Shown here: piece after piece, positions 23,551 to 34,946 of the stretch
Layout: each line of letters starts with the position of its first letter
How positions within the stretch are numbered: the stretch's first letter is position 1
Source: Pezizomycotina sp. ARF18
Lineage: Eukaryota > Ascomycota
Length of the DNA stretch: 64,000 bases
Direction: 5' to 3'
Assembly: GCA_002224055.1 (NCBI GenBank)
Contig: AZLU01000021.1
Location: 186,001 to 250,000 of the forward strand
Notes under the pieces: model-generated
What the model was told of the DNA's origin: nothing
The model's input: only the letters and a program-made list of their open reading frames with translations
Database searches by the model: none
Translations under genes and position numbers: made by a program

Positions 23551-24297
23551 TCATATAGATTCCGCCCACTCGAGTTTGAGCCCAGCCGTCTCGTAGAGGT
23601 CACGCCTGCTCGGCTTCACTTCGGCCACTGACTGTCGCTAACTCTGTAAGGCATGTCCGCATCGAAGTCTTGATCGTAGTATTCGATGAAGGCCTGCACA
23701 ACGTCGAAGACCGTAACAGCTCCGCCGACACCCGACCTGGGCCGACGACGAAGGACGGCTCGCACCCAATTTTGAGCTTCAATTTGCTATACGCTGGAGA
23801 AACGCGTTCTCAGAAGCACACGGGGTGGATATAAGCTTCGTGCGTTGTCCTATGGAAGTGGTCGATTGGCAAAACTTAGCTCGAGAGTGGCGACCCTGCG
23901 GGTAATCGTGGAAATATCTCACAAGCGGTTCTTACCAGCGCGTTCAAAGTAACAGCATCATACCCCCTCGAACTTGTACGTGAGCATATCCAAAGCCGGA
24001 TGCAAGTTCAACGGTGATCTTTCCTGGGGTCCTCGAAAGTATAGATTGTTGGCGTCTGTGGTCGGAGCAACCCCTCCAAGGAGTCAATGTCCCCGAAGGC
24101 CATGCGTTTATTCGAGAAGACGGTCTCCAACTCCGCTGGTTTGTCGCGGAAGAGGACTTTGTCGAGCTCTCCAGATTCGGTTCTGATGTCGATGAGGAAT
24201 TTCCAGTGCTTACAGACCAACGGCAGCGCAACTTCAGGTCCCAGAATGGCAGGTGCTTGAAGATAGAGAGAAGGATCTCGTTCGGGAGGTTGATCAT
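23551..24297 (-). CDS. F-box-like protein
   Basis: The N-terminus, from 24297, reads MINLPNEILLSIFKHLPFWD then L.LRCRLVCKHWKFLID, the classical F-box (L-P-x-E-I-L..I...L....L...R.VCK.W). F-box proteins link Skp1-Cullin ubiquitin ligases to substrates. After the box come ESGELDKVLFRDKPAELE and SLEGLLRPQTPTIYTFED. A short intron (GTAAGA...CCCGCAG, about 46 nt, near 23895-23940) is likely. The rest includes TVFDVVQAFIEYYDQDFDAD and ends RRDLYETAGLKLEWAESI with stop 23551-23553. About 230 residues are inferred, with three or more single-base frame changes. No C-terminal LRR or WD repeats are seen, so a substrate cannot be suggested. It is head-to-tail upstream of the MFS gene but probably unrelated. 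Confidence 0.65.
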
Positions 24298-24531
24298 CGT
24301 GACGATGGATGCCAGAGGCGTCCTTTGAGGTTTGATTCGATGGAAGATGGTGATGGTGATTGATGGGAAGATGAAGGATGAAATATTGGAGAGAAATAAT
24401 TATTTAATTCAATTAATTTTATTTAATTTATTTAATTTATTTATTATTGCGTCTAATTCAACAAATAATTCATATCAAAGCAAGTACACTATTTACAGAC
24501 ATTACTATCGAAACGTCATGATCACTCTCCA
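24298..24531. other. Short AT-rich spacer
   Basis: This spacer holds TTTAATT-type repeats near 24400-24445. It probably contains the F-box gene promoter and the MFS 3' end. No gene seen. Confidence 0.5.
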
Positions 24532-25869
24532 TCATTCACATCCTCCGCTCTTCACCGTCCTTCGAGCCTCTCCCTTCTTCCTCAGCAGGATATGCAGAGC
24601 TAGATACACAACAGCACCGAACGCCAGCATCGCCGAGATAACAGAGAAGCCCATGATATACCTGGACTATCCTCCGAAGGAAATAGGTAAGCCCCGTATA
24701 TCTGCGCCAAGTTGCCCATCGCATTGACGAACGCCAGACCGATAGCCCTAACTTCCAGCGGCATACTGCCAAACGTGGACGCGGCGTACGACAGCGAGAG
24801 ACCGTTCGTCGCCCACAGGGCCGCCGCCATGAAAACCAGCAGCACGTACCGTCCGTGAAGTTCGTCAGCACGGTGACCGCGACGGCGCAGGCGAGCGCGA
24901 ACGTGAGCCAGGCGGATATCACGAGGCCGCGGGGTTCGGGATGCGGTCGGAGAAGTAGCCCGTGAACGCGGTGGCGACGAAGGCGACCAGGTAGATGGGT
25001 ACGGTCATGTATTGCGCCATGTGTGCCGTATAGCCGAGACCCTGGACGAGGGTGGGTAGAAGTAGGATAAGGTGGAGGAGCCGACGATGACCATATATCC
25101 GAGAGTGAAGAGGGGGACACGCCAGTTCTTGAAGCACTGCCGAGGGCGGTGCGGTGGACATTCGAGGCCCGTCGACGGAGGATGCGGTAACGTCGTCGGA
25201 GCGGAGACGTGCGATGGCGATTTGGATCTCGCGCTCGGTGAACTTGCGGCGGAAGTCGCGGGAAATCGGAAGGATGAAGTGTGCGATGACGGACCATCCG
25301 GACGTTGCAACGCCTTCGACGATAAACAACAACGCCAACCGCGGAGACCGTGGGCGCCGTCGAGGCCTGTCGTTATTGCGCCGGCAAGCAGGCCACCGAA
25401 TGCTCCAGAGAGGATCGCGGCGGAGATGTATACGGCGAATCGCTTCGATTGTTCAGCGCGTTTATACCACGACGAGAGAATGAGCAGTATTCCGGGTGCG
25501 AATCCGGCTTCTAGGATGCCGACGACACACCGAAGGGCGACGAGGTGGTGGTAGTCCTTTACGAACGCCATGCCATCGTGACGCCGCCCAGAGAATGATG
25601 GTTGGCAGGAAAACGGATGGGCGGGCACGAGCGAGATCATATGGAGGGAACTTCGCAGACGACATAGAAACGAAGAAGACAACAAGGGAGACCGAATATT
25701 GGTTTGAAGAGAGGGAGAGATCTTTTGGAGACCAGCTATCTTGCGTTGCCAATGTTCGTGCGGTCCATGTAAGAAAGGAGGTACATGAGCCATATTGTGG
25801 GAAGGAGGCAAAGGTCGATCTTGCGGACGAGGGCTTTTTCTCAGCTGGATCGATTTCGAGAGCGTCCAT
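24532..25869 (-). CDS. MFS transporter, anion:cation symporter (DAL5/TNA1-like) family
   Basis: A plasma-membrane transporter of the fungal DAL5-type MFS group, whose members carry organic anions, vitamins or small amides. It starts MDALEIDPAEKK at 25869. Helix I is KIDLCLLPTIWLMYLLSYMD followed by RTNIGNA (frame-shifted), typical of the family. Next are CEVPS..., RCVVGILEAGFAPGILLILS, SSWYKRAEQSKRFAVYISAA and LSGAFGGLLAGAI. The central loop includes GVATSGWSVIAHFILP, RKFTEREIQIAIARLRSDD, and the second half has YMTVPIYLVAFVATAFTGYF, SDRIPNPAA..., then ATNGLSLSYAASTFGSMPLE and VRAIGLAFVNAMGNLAQIYG. It ends VKSGGCE, stop 24532-24534. The frame switches many times. It is divergent from the SDR gene with a 1.3 kb shared upstream region. 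Its position in the sugar block hints at uptake of the pathway substrate, though this family usually carries acids. Confidence 0.83.
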
Positions 25870-27170
25870 GTTGGACGTTCGATGTATGATATTTCTGGCT
25901 GCGGCATTTTTACGGTGGAGTCGTAGGGGGAGTTTTTGCGTAAGTCATCTTGTTGCCCTTAATCAAAGTAGAGATGTAAGCAGGAAATGATGGAGATCTC
26001 AGGTAAAATGCTTTGAACTATTGAGGAGATGCACCAGGAAATGATGATATCTAGGAGAACATTCAATGAAGGCGGACATTTGCGTTTTATTTTATAGAAG
26101 AAACGAAACGAAATATCCGAGAACTCAACCGACGAAAGCTCTTGGACGGGCTTCGAAGACATCGTGAGATTCCTACTAGTTCGACATAATGGGATGTTCC
26201 GTTTGTGTCACGGTGGTTGACAACCAAATACCGTGAACTTCCCGTATATGCATGTTTAACTACAAAGCCCCGGGGGAAAAAATCTCTCAACTCAATATCT
26301 TGGAACCGAGGATATACGGGGGACGAAATTCAGGAGAGATCTTGCGTCACTGGAACGAAAAAACGTGGGCAACCAACGCCAATACCCAAAAGTTCTTTCC
26401 TTATGTTTCACTAGTATCACTTCTGTTGGTTCTGTTGGAACCTTTTTGCGAACTAGCGGCAAAATACGAGACAAAACGGAATGAGATACCGCCCACGTTT
26501 TTTTGCAGGCATGCCCCGCTGTTTTTCCGAAGGAACAGTGGACAATGGGGAATGTGTTGCCCCCACATGAACTCTATCTGAATGTAACTAACTGGTCTCA
26601 GGCTGGCCGTGGCCTTGGGTGTTTGCGGAGGACTTTGGGGAGAAACTGGGAAGAAACCCCGAGCGAGCGGAGCTTATTGGCCTCGAGACGGGGCCATTGT
26701 TTTCAAGCGCAAGAGCCTGGGTTAGTGGCTTGCTTGGACGTTTGTCCAAGCATCACGGTCGCGTCGCGAGACACAAGGCGCGCTTGTGAAGCTGTTAAAC
26801 GATTTTTGCCATGTAACTTTGATCCTCGTCTCAGCGACGACTCTATTGCAATATCACGGCGAACCTAACCATGGGCTTCACTAAACTCAATTAAATGATC
26901 AATATCAGAAGAGTATTTCGAGAAGATGCGTGATCTAGACCGTGAGTGGAAAAGGCTATCGGCTCGAACTCCGCTGCCGCCAGTTCATGAACTTGGACGG
27001 ATAGCTCAGTGGAGGGAAACGGGCGAGAGTTTGTCAGGTTGGGTAAAGAGTGGTTATAGGCTCAGCAGTGGTCCAGTTTTTCCTTCTAGGAACAGACTTT
27101 ACTAAACAATTAGCCAGCTTCTGATATCCTTTCGCTTCTCACCTTTGAACATAATCATTACCAAATCACC
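25870..27170. other. Divergent upstream region of MFS transporter and SDR
   Basis: About 1.3 kb between two divergent genes. It holds scattered CGG/CCG half-sites, including CGG-N8-CCG near 26970-26983, but no repeat of the palindrome seen at 17152. Open frames at 26252-26581 and 26503-26868 have no motif and are not called. It probably contains both promoters. Confidence 0.45.
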
Positions 27171-28050
27171 ATGTCTCCTCATGCCGCCGCTTTGCTATCC
27201 CGGATGCGCGCCGCGGTCACGCCAGCCGTCGTCACAAATCTCCTATTCCACAAGCAGTCTCTACCCAGCCAGATGCTTCCTTCTCCTGGAAGATAACCTT
27301 AGAGCACAAAACCATCGCCATAACAGGCGCGAACCGCGGGATTGGTCTCGGCCTCGCAGAAGTCTGCCTCGCAAACTCCGCATCGTCTGTCTACTCCCTA
27401 GACTTAACAGACCCGTCACCCGAATTCGAAGCTCTACAAGCAAAATTCTCGGGACGGCTTCACTACATCCACACCGACGTTTACCGTCGAAGCCTCAATC
27501 GAGTCCGCGATAGACACCATCGTCCAACGCGAAGGTAAAATCGACGGCCTGATCGCGAACGCGGGCATGACGAAGCACCAACCGGCGCTGGACTTCGACC
27601 GTCCTCAGATCGAAAAGATGTTCAACTTGAACGTCTTCGGCGCTTACTTCTGCGCGCAGATCGTCGCGCGGAAGTTCATCGAATTAAATATAAAAGGGTC
27701 GATAGTCTTCACAGCGTCCATGACGTCGTACGGTCCTAACCGCGCAGCGCCGTCGGCACCGTACGGCGCTACGAAGGCCGCGGTGCGTAACATGACGCGC
27801 ACGCTGGCGATGGAGTGGAGCAAGCACGGGATAAGAGTTAACAGTATATCCCCGGGGTTCGTGAGGACGCAGATGACTTATTACGTCGAGACGAGCGAAG
27901 ATTGGGGGGACAAGATGAAGTACTACGGAGGGATGCCGAGATTGGCACTGCCGCAGGAGTTGGGGGAGCGTATGTGTACTTGTTGAGTGACTCGGCGAGC
28001 TACACTACAGGTATCGATATCCTATATTTGGGGTCGTGGGGGCGTGGTAG
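27171..28050 (+). CDS. Short-chain dehydrogenase/reductase, sugar- or polyol-type
   Basis: NAD(P)-dependent oxidoreductase of the classical SDR fold. The start at 27171 (MSPHAAALLSRMRAAVTPAV) gives a basic, Ser/Ala-rich N-terminus. The cofactor motif is TIAITGANRGIGLGLAEVCL (TGxxxGxG). The NAG motif is in GLIANAGMTKHQPA. The catalytic Ser is in IVFTASMTSYGPN and the YxxxK pair in PYGATKAAVRNMTRTLAMEW. After these come GIRVNSISPGFVRTQMT, LGGAYVYLLSDSASYTTG and the C-terminal end IFGVVGAW, stop 28048-28050. This ending and the DWGDKMKY.GGMPRL region resemble sorbose/mannitol-type reductases of fungi. Two or three frame changes are seen, including GGGGG near 27970 where one G seems missing. In context it may oxidise a polyol to the ketose used by the neighbouring kinase. 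Confidence 0.88.
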
Positions 28051-30300
28051 AGTGGGAGGAACGTTTAGTAATATCGTGGCTTTCGTTTGTTTTACATATT
28101 TGTCAAGTAGAAATACTTTTCTGCGCAAAAACGTATAATAGGATAGACTTAATATTCAATCTACAGGGATTAGTAACTACTTTTTGTTTGATCGATGCTG
28201 AAAATATGTAGCGGTGCTACCGGCGTTGTCGAGCACCTATCTGTTTAGTCGAGTTGTAAGAATCGAGGTTCGACAAAGTTGTGTTGGTTGGGTTATGAGC
28301 TCACCTCTTCTTAAACATCCCCCACGCCGAAGGCTTGCCTTTGAATCATCTCTGAATGGAAGTTTATACCCCAATTCGCTGATCTGTAGCCTCCATAGCT
28401 ACTGCTATCGCTTTCGAGCTGCACTTATTTATATTCACTTCTATCGATGTAATCGGAATTAGTTTTGATTGAATGAAATTGGTTGTCCTTCAAAATGGTT
28501 CGATATAATCATCCTGATTCCTGGGGGACTTGGCTGCCAACCAGTTGCACCGATATCAAAGGGCATCGCATCTGCCTGGGGACGGTTTCGGACCGTGCCC
28601 ACATGAGACATGCTCCAATTTTGTCATCCGAGCATCCCGATGTAAAAGTTCGGTTATGGGAATCAGGATCACTCACTTTTCGATTTCAGAATATTAGAGT
28701 AAGATCATTGACTTGAGTTTTTTTCTCATCGCGCCACTTCGATCTTAGCATTGAATGTTCTCGCAATGAATCCGCCAATACCCTTTGCTTCTTTCTCCAA
28801 GATCTGCTGCTTGAGTTATTAAGCAATTGCGCTATTTTTATTCGGAAAAAAAAAAAAAAAAAAAAAAACTGATGTGGCGTCCGCACTGGCAACTACGAAA
28901 CACTACGATTGAGTTGGTGTTGACACTATTTGAATTTTATATTTAGATCGGACTTGAGTCCGATCGGCTTTCTGAGCCTTCGTCGACCGGGGGTTTGCGC
29001 GATTGCCAAGATAGGTTGCACGACAGGGCACAGAGTACATTTATGGCCCGCGCCATGCTCAAGGGGATCGTTCGACCCATGATCTTTCCCTGCGATCTGA
29101 ATGCACCCTCGCGAATTCTTTTCCCAGATCGTTCGTCCTGAGCTCTCGCTATAAAATTCGAACATTGGGTCGGATACCCTTGTAGCCGTCCCAGCGCCAT
29201 GTTGTCACTCGAGACGTAGTTTACATGAAACGCATCCGAGTTATAGTCCAAACAGCATTTTTTCTCGATATTTGTAATTTTGGTTTTGGGCTCCAGAATG
29301 GCCGCTGATGTGAAGGTGTCCCCGCTGAACGACACAAGGCCGCCGATCCAGGGGTAGCAGAAACGAGCAAAGTCCAGCTTCATGGGTTCGGTCAGCATTG
29401 ATCATTGAGCGACGTAGTATACCGCTCTTCCTTTCTCTACGATTTTCTCAAGTATCAAATACAATCGGTCTTAAGAGGATGGCGACTTCCTCTGTCGCAC
29501 TATGATTTTTTCCCTTGGCGTAGGTATCTCGCAAGCAATCAATATACGTCGTACATGATGTGGAATATTTCGCTAAATTGGGGGAAATAGAGTAACCTAG
29601 TGGACCCGCCGAGGCTCCAGTTGCCCCGGATTATCCGATAGCTGTTTCCATCTGTTATATTTTAAACTTCGCCCTGAATGCTCATGAGCGGAAACAAATT
29701 TTACTTTCTTTGGCGGCTCAGAAATGGAAGGACTTACTTGCCTATCTAACAGAAAGCTTTATGGTGTACTTGACTATTAATCGACTACGATTCAGTCTTT
29801 TTTGTTAATTTGAAACCATTGTACACACATCCTCTTCCGAGCCCGTTTAAATTAAAGTGAAGATGATTAATGTACTGGTGTGGGGGAACAACTGAGCTGC
29901 ATGATGCCTCCATTTTTCCTCGGTGGAATTCTGGTGCTGAAACAGGTATTCCCTTAAATACGATCTCATGTCCCCGTTTCTTGCCGAAACCCTGAACCCT
30001 CAATTTCGCTCTGATGGGACCCTTGATGGATGTCTCCCAGCCTTTCTATTCTCTAGCTTTTTGGACCTTCAAGGATTTGTGAAAGAATAACATCTTTGTA
30101 ATCACCTGAGTCTCTCCTGAATTTGTTGTTTCCTTCTCTGTTAGAAAAACTTCTCCTCCGCTATCGGTACACATGCATCTCAAGTTCTTCCGTATCCTCT
30201 CTATACACGATTACGACTGCATTTCTGGACAAGATGATACTGACAACCATCCTTCGAGACCGCATCCCACTTGAATAGACTAGAAAGGAGGGGAATGCAC
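28051..30300. other. Spacer with one long uncertain open frame
   Basis: This 2.25 kb stretch holds an A run near 28845-28869 and no family I recognise. The minus-strand frame 28943-29398 is described separately. The plus frame at 28483-28716 has no motif. Confidence 0.45.
28943..29398 (-). CDS. Hypothetical 151-codon open frame
   Basis: Unrecognised. It begins MLTEPMKLDFARFCYPWIGG and stays open for 453 bases, with fairly even amino-acid use (KCCLDYNSDAFHVNYVSSDN in the middle). No signal peptide, membrane helix or known motif. A second frame overlaps its 3' half, so a frame change like those elsewhere is possible. It could be an exon of a larger gene or chance. Confidence 0.25.
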   Translation of the reverse strand: MLTEPMKLDFARFCYPWIGGLVSFSGDTFTSAAILEPKTKITNIEKKCCLDYNSDAFHVNYVSSDNMALGRLQGYPTQCSNFIARAQDERSGKRIREGAFRSQGKIMGRTIPLSMARAINVLCALSCNLSWQSRKPPVDEGSESRSDSSPI

Positions 30301-31457
30301 ATGATCATGCTGGATCCAGTGACGGCCATTGTAAGTCTTTAAACATCCATAATGTTCTTTGTCCGAAGTAGTAAAAGCTTACATATTATCTCCAGACATT
30401 ACAATGGCTATTCGTCAGCCTTGCCCTCATAGCAGTGCTATTAAGGGCCTACAACCGGTGGCGGACGTCAAATCGCTATGTCCGACGGATGGTATCATAC
30501 CGCTAGCGCTAGCGATGTTCGCCGCTGGCGTCAGCTTGAATACATTCCAGTATTCCGAAGGAGATTGGGGTAACACCGCTCAGATACCGTGGAAGAAGGC
30601 GAAGATTATTTACAAGATGACGTTCGCTTCTTTCTTTCTGGTAAATTCGTCCTTCTCTCCATGCTCTTTCTAATATTTATTAGGTCGAAACGTAATTAAC
30701 GTTGTTATAATTTGATTGAATAGTTCTATACGGTCCTCTGGACAGTAAAACTTACACTAATAATGATATACTCGCGCTCTTCCCTTCGTCACTGGTGAGA
30801 CTACGTCGGTAGTAAAAGCGACGTGGTACTTTACGCTCTTATCCTTCGTCTTTTCCCTCGCGATGAACCTGTTTTACTGCGGCGAACCGTCGAGTAATTG
30901 GAGGAGAAAGACCCCTACGTCTTCAGGACCAGTCTGTGTATCCTACAGAGGCGGCGCGTACATTACGACTCTCGCACTACACCTTGTTACTGAAATTATA
31001 AGTAAGTTTCTCCTACTTCCTCCCCCCTTTTTTTTTTTTTTTTTAATAGTATCACGATGTTAACATCTGGACTGTTGAAATAGTCTTCTTCCTCCCCTTC
31101 ACCTCCTACACCACTTCCGTTCCTCCCTCTCCACGGCAGACTCCGTCCGCGTCGCGTGTGTCTTCGCGCTGGAATTCTCGGAACCGTCGCGACAATTGTA
31201 CGCATCCTCTGCTTCGTCGTCGATTCCCCTCCGCAGGTAATCACAACGTGGCTATCGCTCGAGCAAGCGGTCGCCGTAACGGTCGTGTGCTCCCCGCCAT
31301 GAAGAAGAGCTTCATGAAGGCTATGCATGCGAGCCTGAATCTCATCATAGACGCGTTCAGCAGAGCTTGCGTGTTAAGAGGGGAGGCGGTGATGGGAGAC
31401 ATAGCACCAATATACTGGATCGGGGAGGTTAGGGCGATGAAAGAGCAGAGGCGCTAG
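30301..31457 (+). CDS. Second SAT4-like integral membrane protein
   Basis: The start MIMLDPVTAI at 30301 is followed by an intron (GTAAGT at about 30331 to CAG near 30396). Membrane segments in order: TLQWLFVSLALIAVLLRAY then NRWRTSNR; IIPLALAMFAAGVSLN; KMTFASFFLFYTVLWTVKLT with LIMIYSR, the W..K...L..YSR signature of the SAT4 family; WYFTLLSFVFSLAMNLFYCG; YITTLALHLVTEII then an intron (about 31001-31081) and VFFLPF; AGILGTVATIVRILCFVVDS; and LEQAVAVTVVCSPAMKKSFM. The order and spacing match the seven-helix SAT4/Pth11-like group, though the DD motif in the first loop is not clear and many positions are diverged. Several frame changes are present. The stop is at 31455-31457. A receptor-like role is possible; the ligand is unknown. 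Confidence 0.6.
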
Positions 31458-32872
31458 AGATGGAGAGGAGGGGGAAGGGGAAAGAAGGGGTAGTATGATG
31501 GAGAGTATGGGAAGTGCGACGAAGGTTAGGGAAGCGTGGAGCCGAGCACGGCTGGAGCCGTGGTAAGACAGATAGCGGTGGCTGAGGGTACGACCTTCCT
31601 AGTGGTGAAAACTCTAGGATTTGTAAAAATTGGATTAACTTGCGTAAATGTCTGCTGTTTGAGTTTACTGTTATTAGAACTTTGAGCGCTGGGGTTGCGT
31701 AGATATTACTCTATGCCTGAGGTTTTCGCGGTTTCGCTCCATAGCGATGATCGTTCGCGGCGCGGCTCGAGCACTCTACTTGCTTGGGCATTATTTTACT
31801 CGCGCTATAGCGCTGGATACACACTGTACATAAGTACTAAATAAAAGCATATGCTTTAACTTCAAGAAACATAGATACCTCACTATAGAGATAACAACTT
31901 ACAAGCAGAAAGTCGTCGGACTTACTAAACAATACAAATCTGCATGACGGCTGTATGATAGTAGAAAATGGACATGTAGAATTGGTACATAACCTTGGTT
32001 AGCAATCAAATTTTGTCACGGAGGATACTACAATATCGAAAAAGTGACGGCTGCGAACTTTCTCCTATTTACAAATAATGGTCCCGATGCTATATAATTC
32101 ATTCGGCACTAGAATCTTTGTCTTGAGACATGATCTCGAGTTGTCGAATTACAAACTCAGAGTTACTAGATTGTTTCTTAATATGCATCTGGATACGTTA
32201 TTGTTCGAGCCATTTGCACCAAACCCCGCCAGAGCACCAAACACACTAGAACATTAGCCAAGCCAGGCTATGGAAGGGCCTAGCTCCAATCTTCAATCTG
32301 CTTCGCCAGAATTTGTCGATGTAAATTTTCAGGATCAACTGCAATCGTGCTACGTCTTTGCTCACGTCAGATATTTCCGCAGCCAACCACACGACGTCCA
32401 CGACGCTTCCAAGGCTCATCTGGAACATTTTTCTAAGCTTGTGATACCGAGTCACGTGCCTTCGGCCTTAACTAGACCTGATCATTAGCGGTTCAATCAT
32501 GGTTCAGGCAATGATTTACCAGTAACGGTTTAGCTATTATAAGTACTTGGGTGCTTGGTCAAGGGGCGGGAGCACTAGGCAAGGGAAGGCAATTATTCAA
32601 CGCATTAGGATCATGCGACAGGGATCGATTTACGCCATATATTAATGAAATTTTTTTTGTTGGCTTTTTTTCTTTGAATTCTAAGACAAAAGGTAAAAAG
32701 GTTAAAATAAATTTCTCCGTGTCTTCCCAGACTTTAGCTTCTTCTAATCTGCATCCTCCCGATCATCATCAATCCGGACGGACTCAGGAGTTTCAAGATA
32801 TTCATCGACAGTTCTACAAACGAGCTATTGCTATTAAGAATATAATCATCGTCATAAGGTAGATCGGTCATC
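31458..32872. other. Intergenic region
   Basis: About 1.4 kb with no supported gene. It includes purine-rich sequence just past the SAT4-like stop, overlapping 70-codon frames on opposite strands near 32246-32488 with no motif, and the promoter of the oxygenase gene. Confidence 0.5.
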
Positions 32873-34016
32873 ATGCCGCGAACCGCGGGTTCTCCAGATT
32901 CACCATCGCTGTCCGTCATCGACCTCTCGCCTTCCATCACACCTCAGAGAATTCAAGAACTCAAAGCGCCGCAAGGAAGTCGCCGCATCCCTCATCGCCG
33001 ACTGCAAGGAGTCGGGCTTCGCTTACGTCGTCAACCATGGTATACCTCCGGCTAGGATCGCCGAAGCCTTTTCGTGGTCCAAGAAGCTCTTCGACCTGAG
33101 CGAGGAGGACAAGATGAAGGCGCCTCATCCTCCCGGCGGTGCTGTTCACCGCGGGTATTCGTTCCTGGGTAGCGAGCAGGTGGATAAGCTAAGTGAGGGC
33201 AACGATATCAAGATCTCGATTTCAAGGTTTGTTATTTAGCTTCCGACTCTAGATAACGTTCAGAGTTAATGGATCGAAACGTATATAGGAGAGCTACGAA
33301 ATCGGCTCCGAAGAACGCCGATCAACCGAACGTCTGGCTCCCCGAAGATTCCTCCCCGGCTTCAAAGAATTCACCTTAAATTCTACGCGAATGCCACGAA
33401 GCTTCCCTGCGGATATTTCAGGCATTGGACTAGGACTGACCTCCCGATCCGGACTTCTTTCTCAAGCCGCACTCCGGCATTGGAAACCAGCTCCGCCTCG
33501 CACATTACCAGCCGTTGAAACAGCTGGACTGGAAAGCGGCTCGATGACGAGGATAGCGCCCCATATGATTGGAGCTCTATCACGATGCTGTTCCAGGACG
33601 ACTGTGGCGGTTTGCAAATCGAGAATCCACGAAGCCCGGAGAATACATTTCCGTCCACCGCTGCGAATCGCTGGTACTGAATATCGGTGATCTTTTGCAG
33701 CATTGGAGTAATGGTAAGATAAATTTACCCTTCAGATTGTTCTTCGTTCAGTGTATTAAAATGAAGTTTATGCGCATTTTACAATAGATTACTTTGAAAT
33801 CATCTCGCCACACCGTCGGCGCACCACCATTCCAGGAATTCTCCACGAGCACAAAGGTGATCGTGAACGCTACTCGATACCTTATTTCATTGCGCCTGAT
33901 GGTGATACGATAATCGAATGCCTGCCGACGTGTACGGATGCCGATCGCCCGGCGAATACGAGCCAATCAAGCAGAGGGATTGGAACATGATGAAGGCGAA
34001 ACAGCTATATGGCTAA
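32873..34016 (+). CDS. 2-oxoglutarate/Fe(II)-dependent oxygenase (isopenicillin N synthase-like)
   Basis: Non-heme iron oxygenases of this type hydroxylate or desaturate small molecules using 2-oxoglutarate. The N-terminal DIOX_N region has MPRTAGSPDSPSLSVIDLSP, SLIADCKESGFAYVVNHGIP, SWSKKLFDLSEEDKMKAPHP and HRGYSFLGSEQVDKL. Introns lie at 33227-33288 and 33714-33787. The catalytic half has DWSSITMLFQDDCGGLQIEN, then PRSPGEYISV, SLVLNIGDLLQHWSN, and after the second intron LKSSRHTVGAPP, where H is the distal iron ligand. It ends RYSIPYFIAPDGDTIIECLP, then IKQRDWNMMKAKQLYG and stop 34016. The HxD iron motif should sit just before DWSSIT; as written the bases CCCCATATGATTGG put a frame change right there, so H and D are encoded but in different frames. 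An Arg for 2-oxoglutarate (RYSIPYF) is present. It has no close metabolic partner beside it. Confidence 0.87.
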
Positions 34017-34946
34017 GCTAACCTCGGGATTGATAGTTAGGGTTATATTTTTAATTTTATATTTTTTATATTCATTTCTAAGACCTGCTGCGAGACTTTT
34101 GACAGAAGATTGCATCTTCAGAATGCTCATTGTCTGGCTCTCTATTGGCTTGTTGTAGTATAACAGTGCGTAGTTATAATTCGCGATGGCAACTTGACGG
34201 CTTCGTTGAAGTCATACATACTTATTGTAACCCGTAAAGTACAAGCTTTTGATTCGTTCCGAAAACGCTTCTCGGAAGAGTCGCGAGGGTGATCACCGTA
34301 AGCATCGCCATCAGCGAATAGAGTGATATCGTATGAACGTACAGCGGAAAACGGGAAGCACCGCCATGCTGAATGTCAATCTTCCGCATGAGAATTCTTT
34401 TCGTTCCGCGATTGTGGAGACCACGAGTTATGTAAAAGTAGCTAGTTAACTTCGGTTATGTATCCTTACGGGAAGAAGTTCTTGATCAGTCAAAATAGTT
34501 TACAGGATCAAAGTAGTGACCAGAACCCAATTCCAAGGATAACCGCTGCTTTCTCGTGCGGTTGCTTAGTGCTTACGCTGGTTTCACCAATGACGTTTAC
34601 CGGGTCGGTTTCAAGAGCGAACCTGGGGCCATAGCTAATGAAGCCACGTTCCTGTATCGTGATCACCCATCGCCCTCTACCTGATAAGCTTTCCCTTAGG
34701 AATATTTCTAGAAGCTTGATCTGGCTATTAGTTTACCCTAAGACGTCGGAAGTTCTTTCTCCGATGGTTATTCCAATTGTGTTTATAAATACCGCTCAAT
34801 CTCATCTTCCAAGCCATCCTCCTCATAGACTCTACAGATTCGACACATAATAACATCAAATACATTCAGAATATTAAAAGTCACAGAGACCATCTGCAAC
34901 ATCTGAACACGAACGAACTTACAGAATATCCCGTAAACACATCATC
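34017..34946. other. Intergenic region with promoter of knottin-like gene
   Basis: 930 bases without a supported gene. A TATAAATA box lies at 34784-34791, about 155 bases before the next ATG, followed by a pyrimidine/CA-rich leader. Confidence 0.5.
34784..34791 (+). promoter_or_regulatory. TATA-like box of knottin-like gene
   Basis: TATAAATA lies about 155 bases upstream of the ATG at 34947, with CATC-rich sequence between. It is a good consensus match, assigned by position. Confidence 0.4.

Noticed and set aside
25072-25990. Long plus-strand frames opposite the MFS gene
   Set aside because: They are GC-rich antisense shadows; the minus strand carries the conserved transporter motifs.
26252-26868. 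Overlapping plus frames before the SDR gene
   Set aside because: No motif or homology recognised; more likely upstream regulatory DNA.
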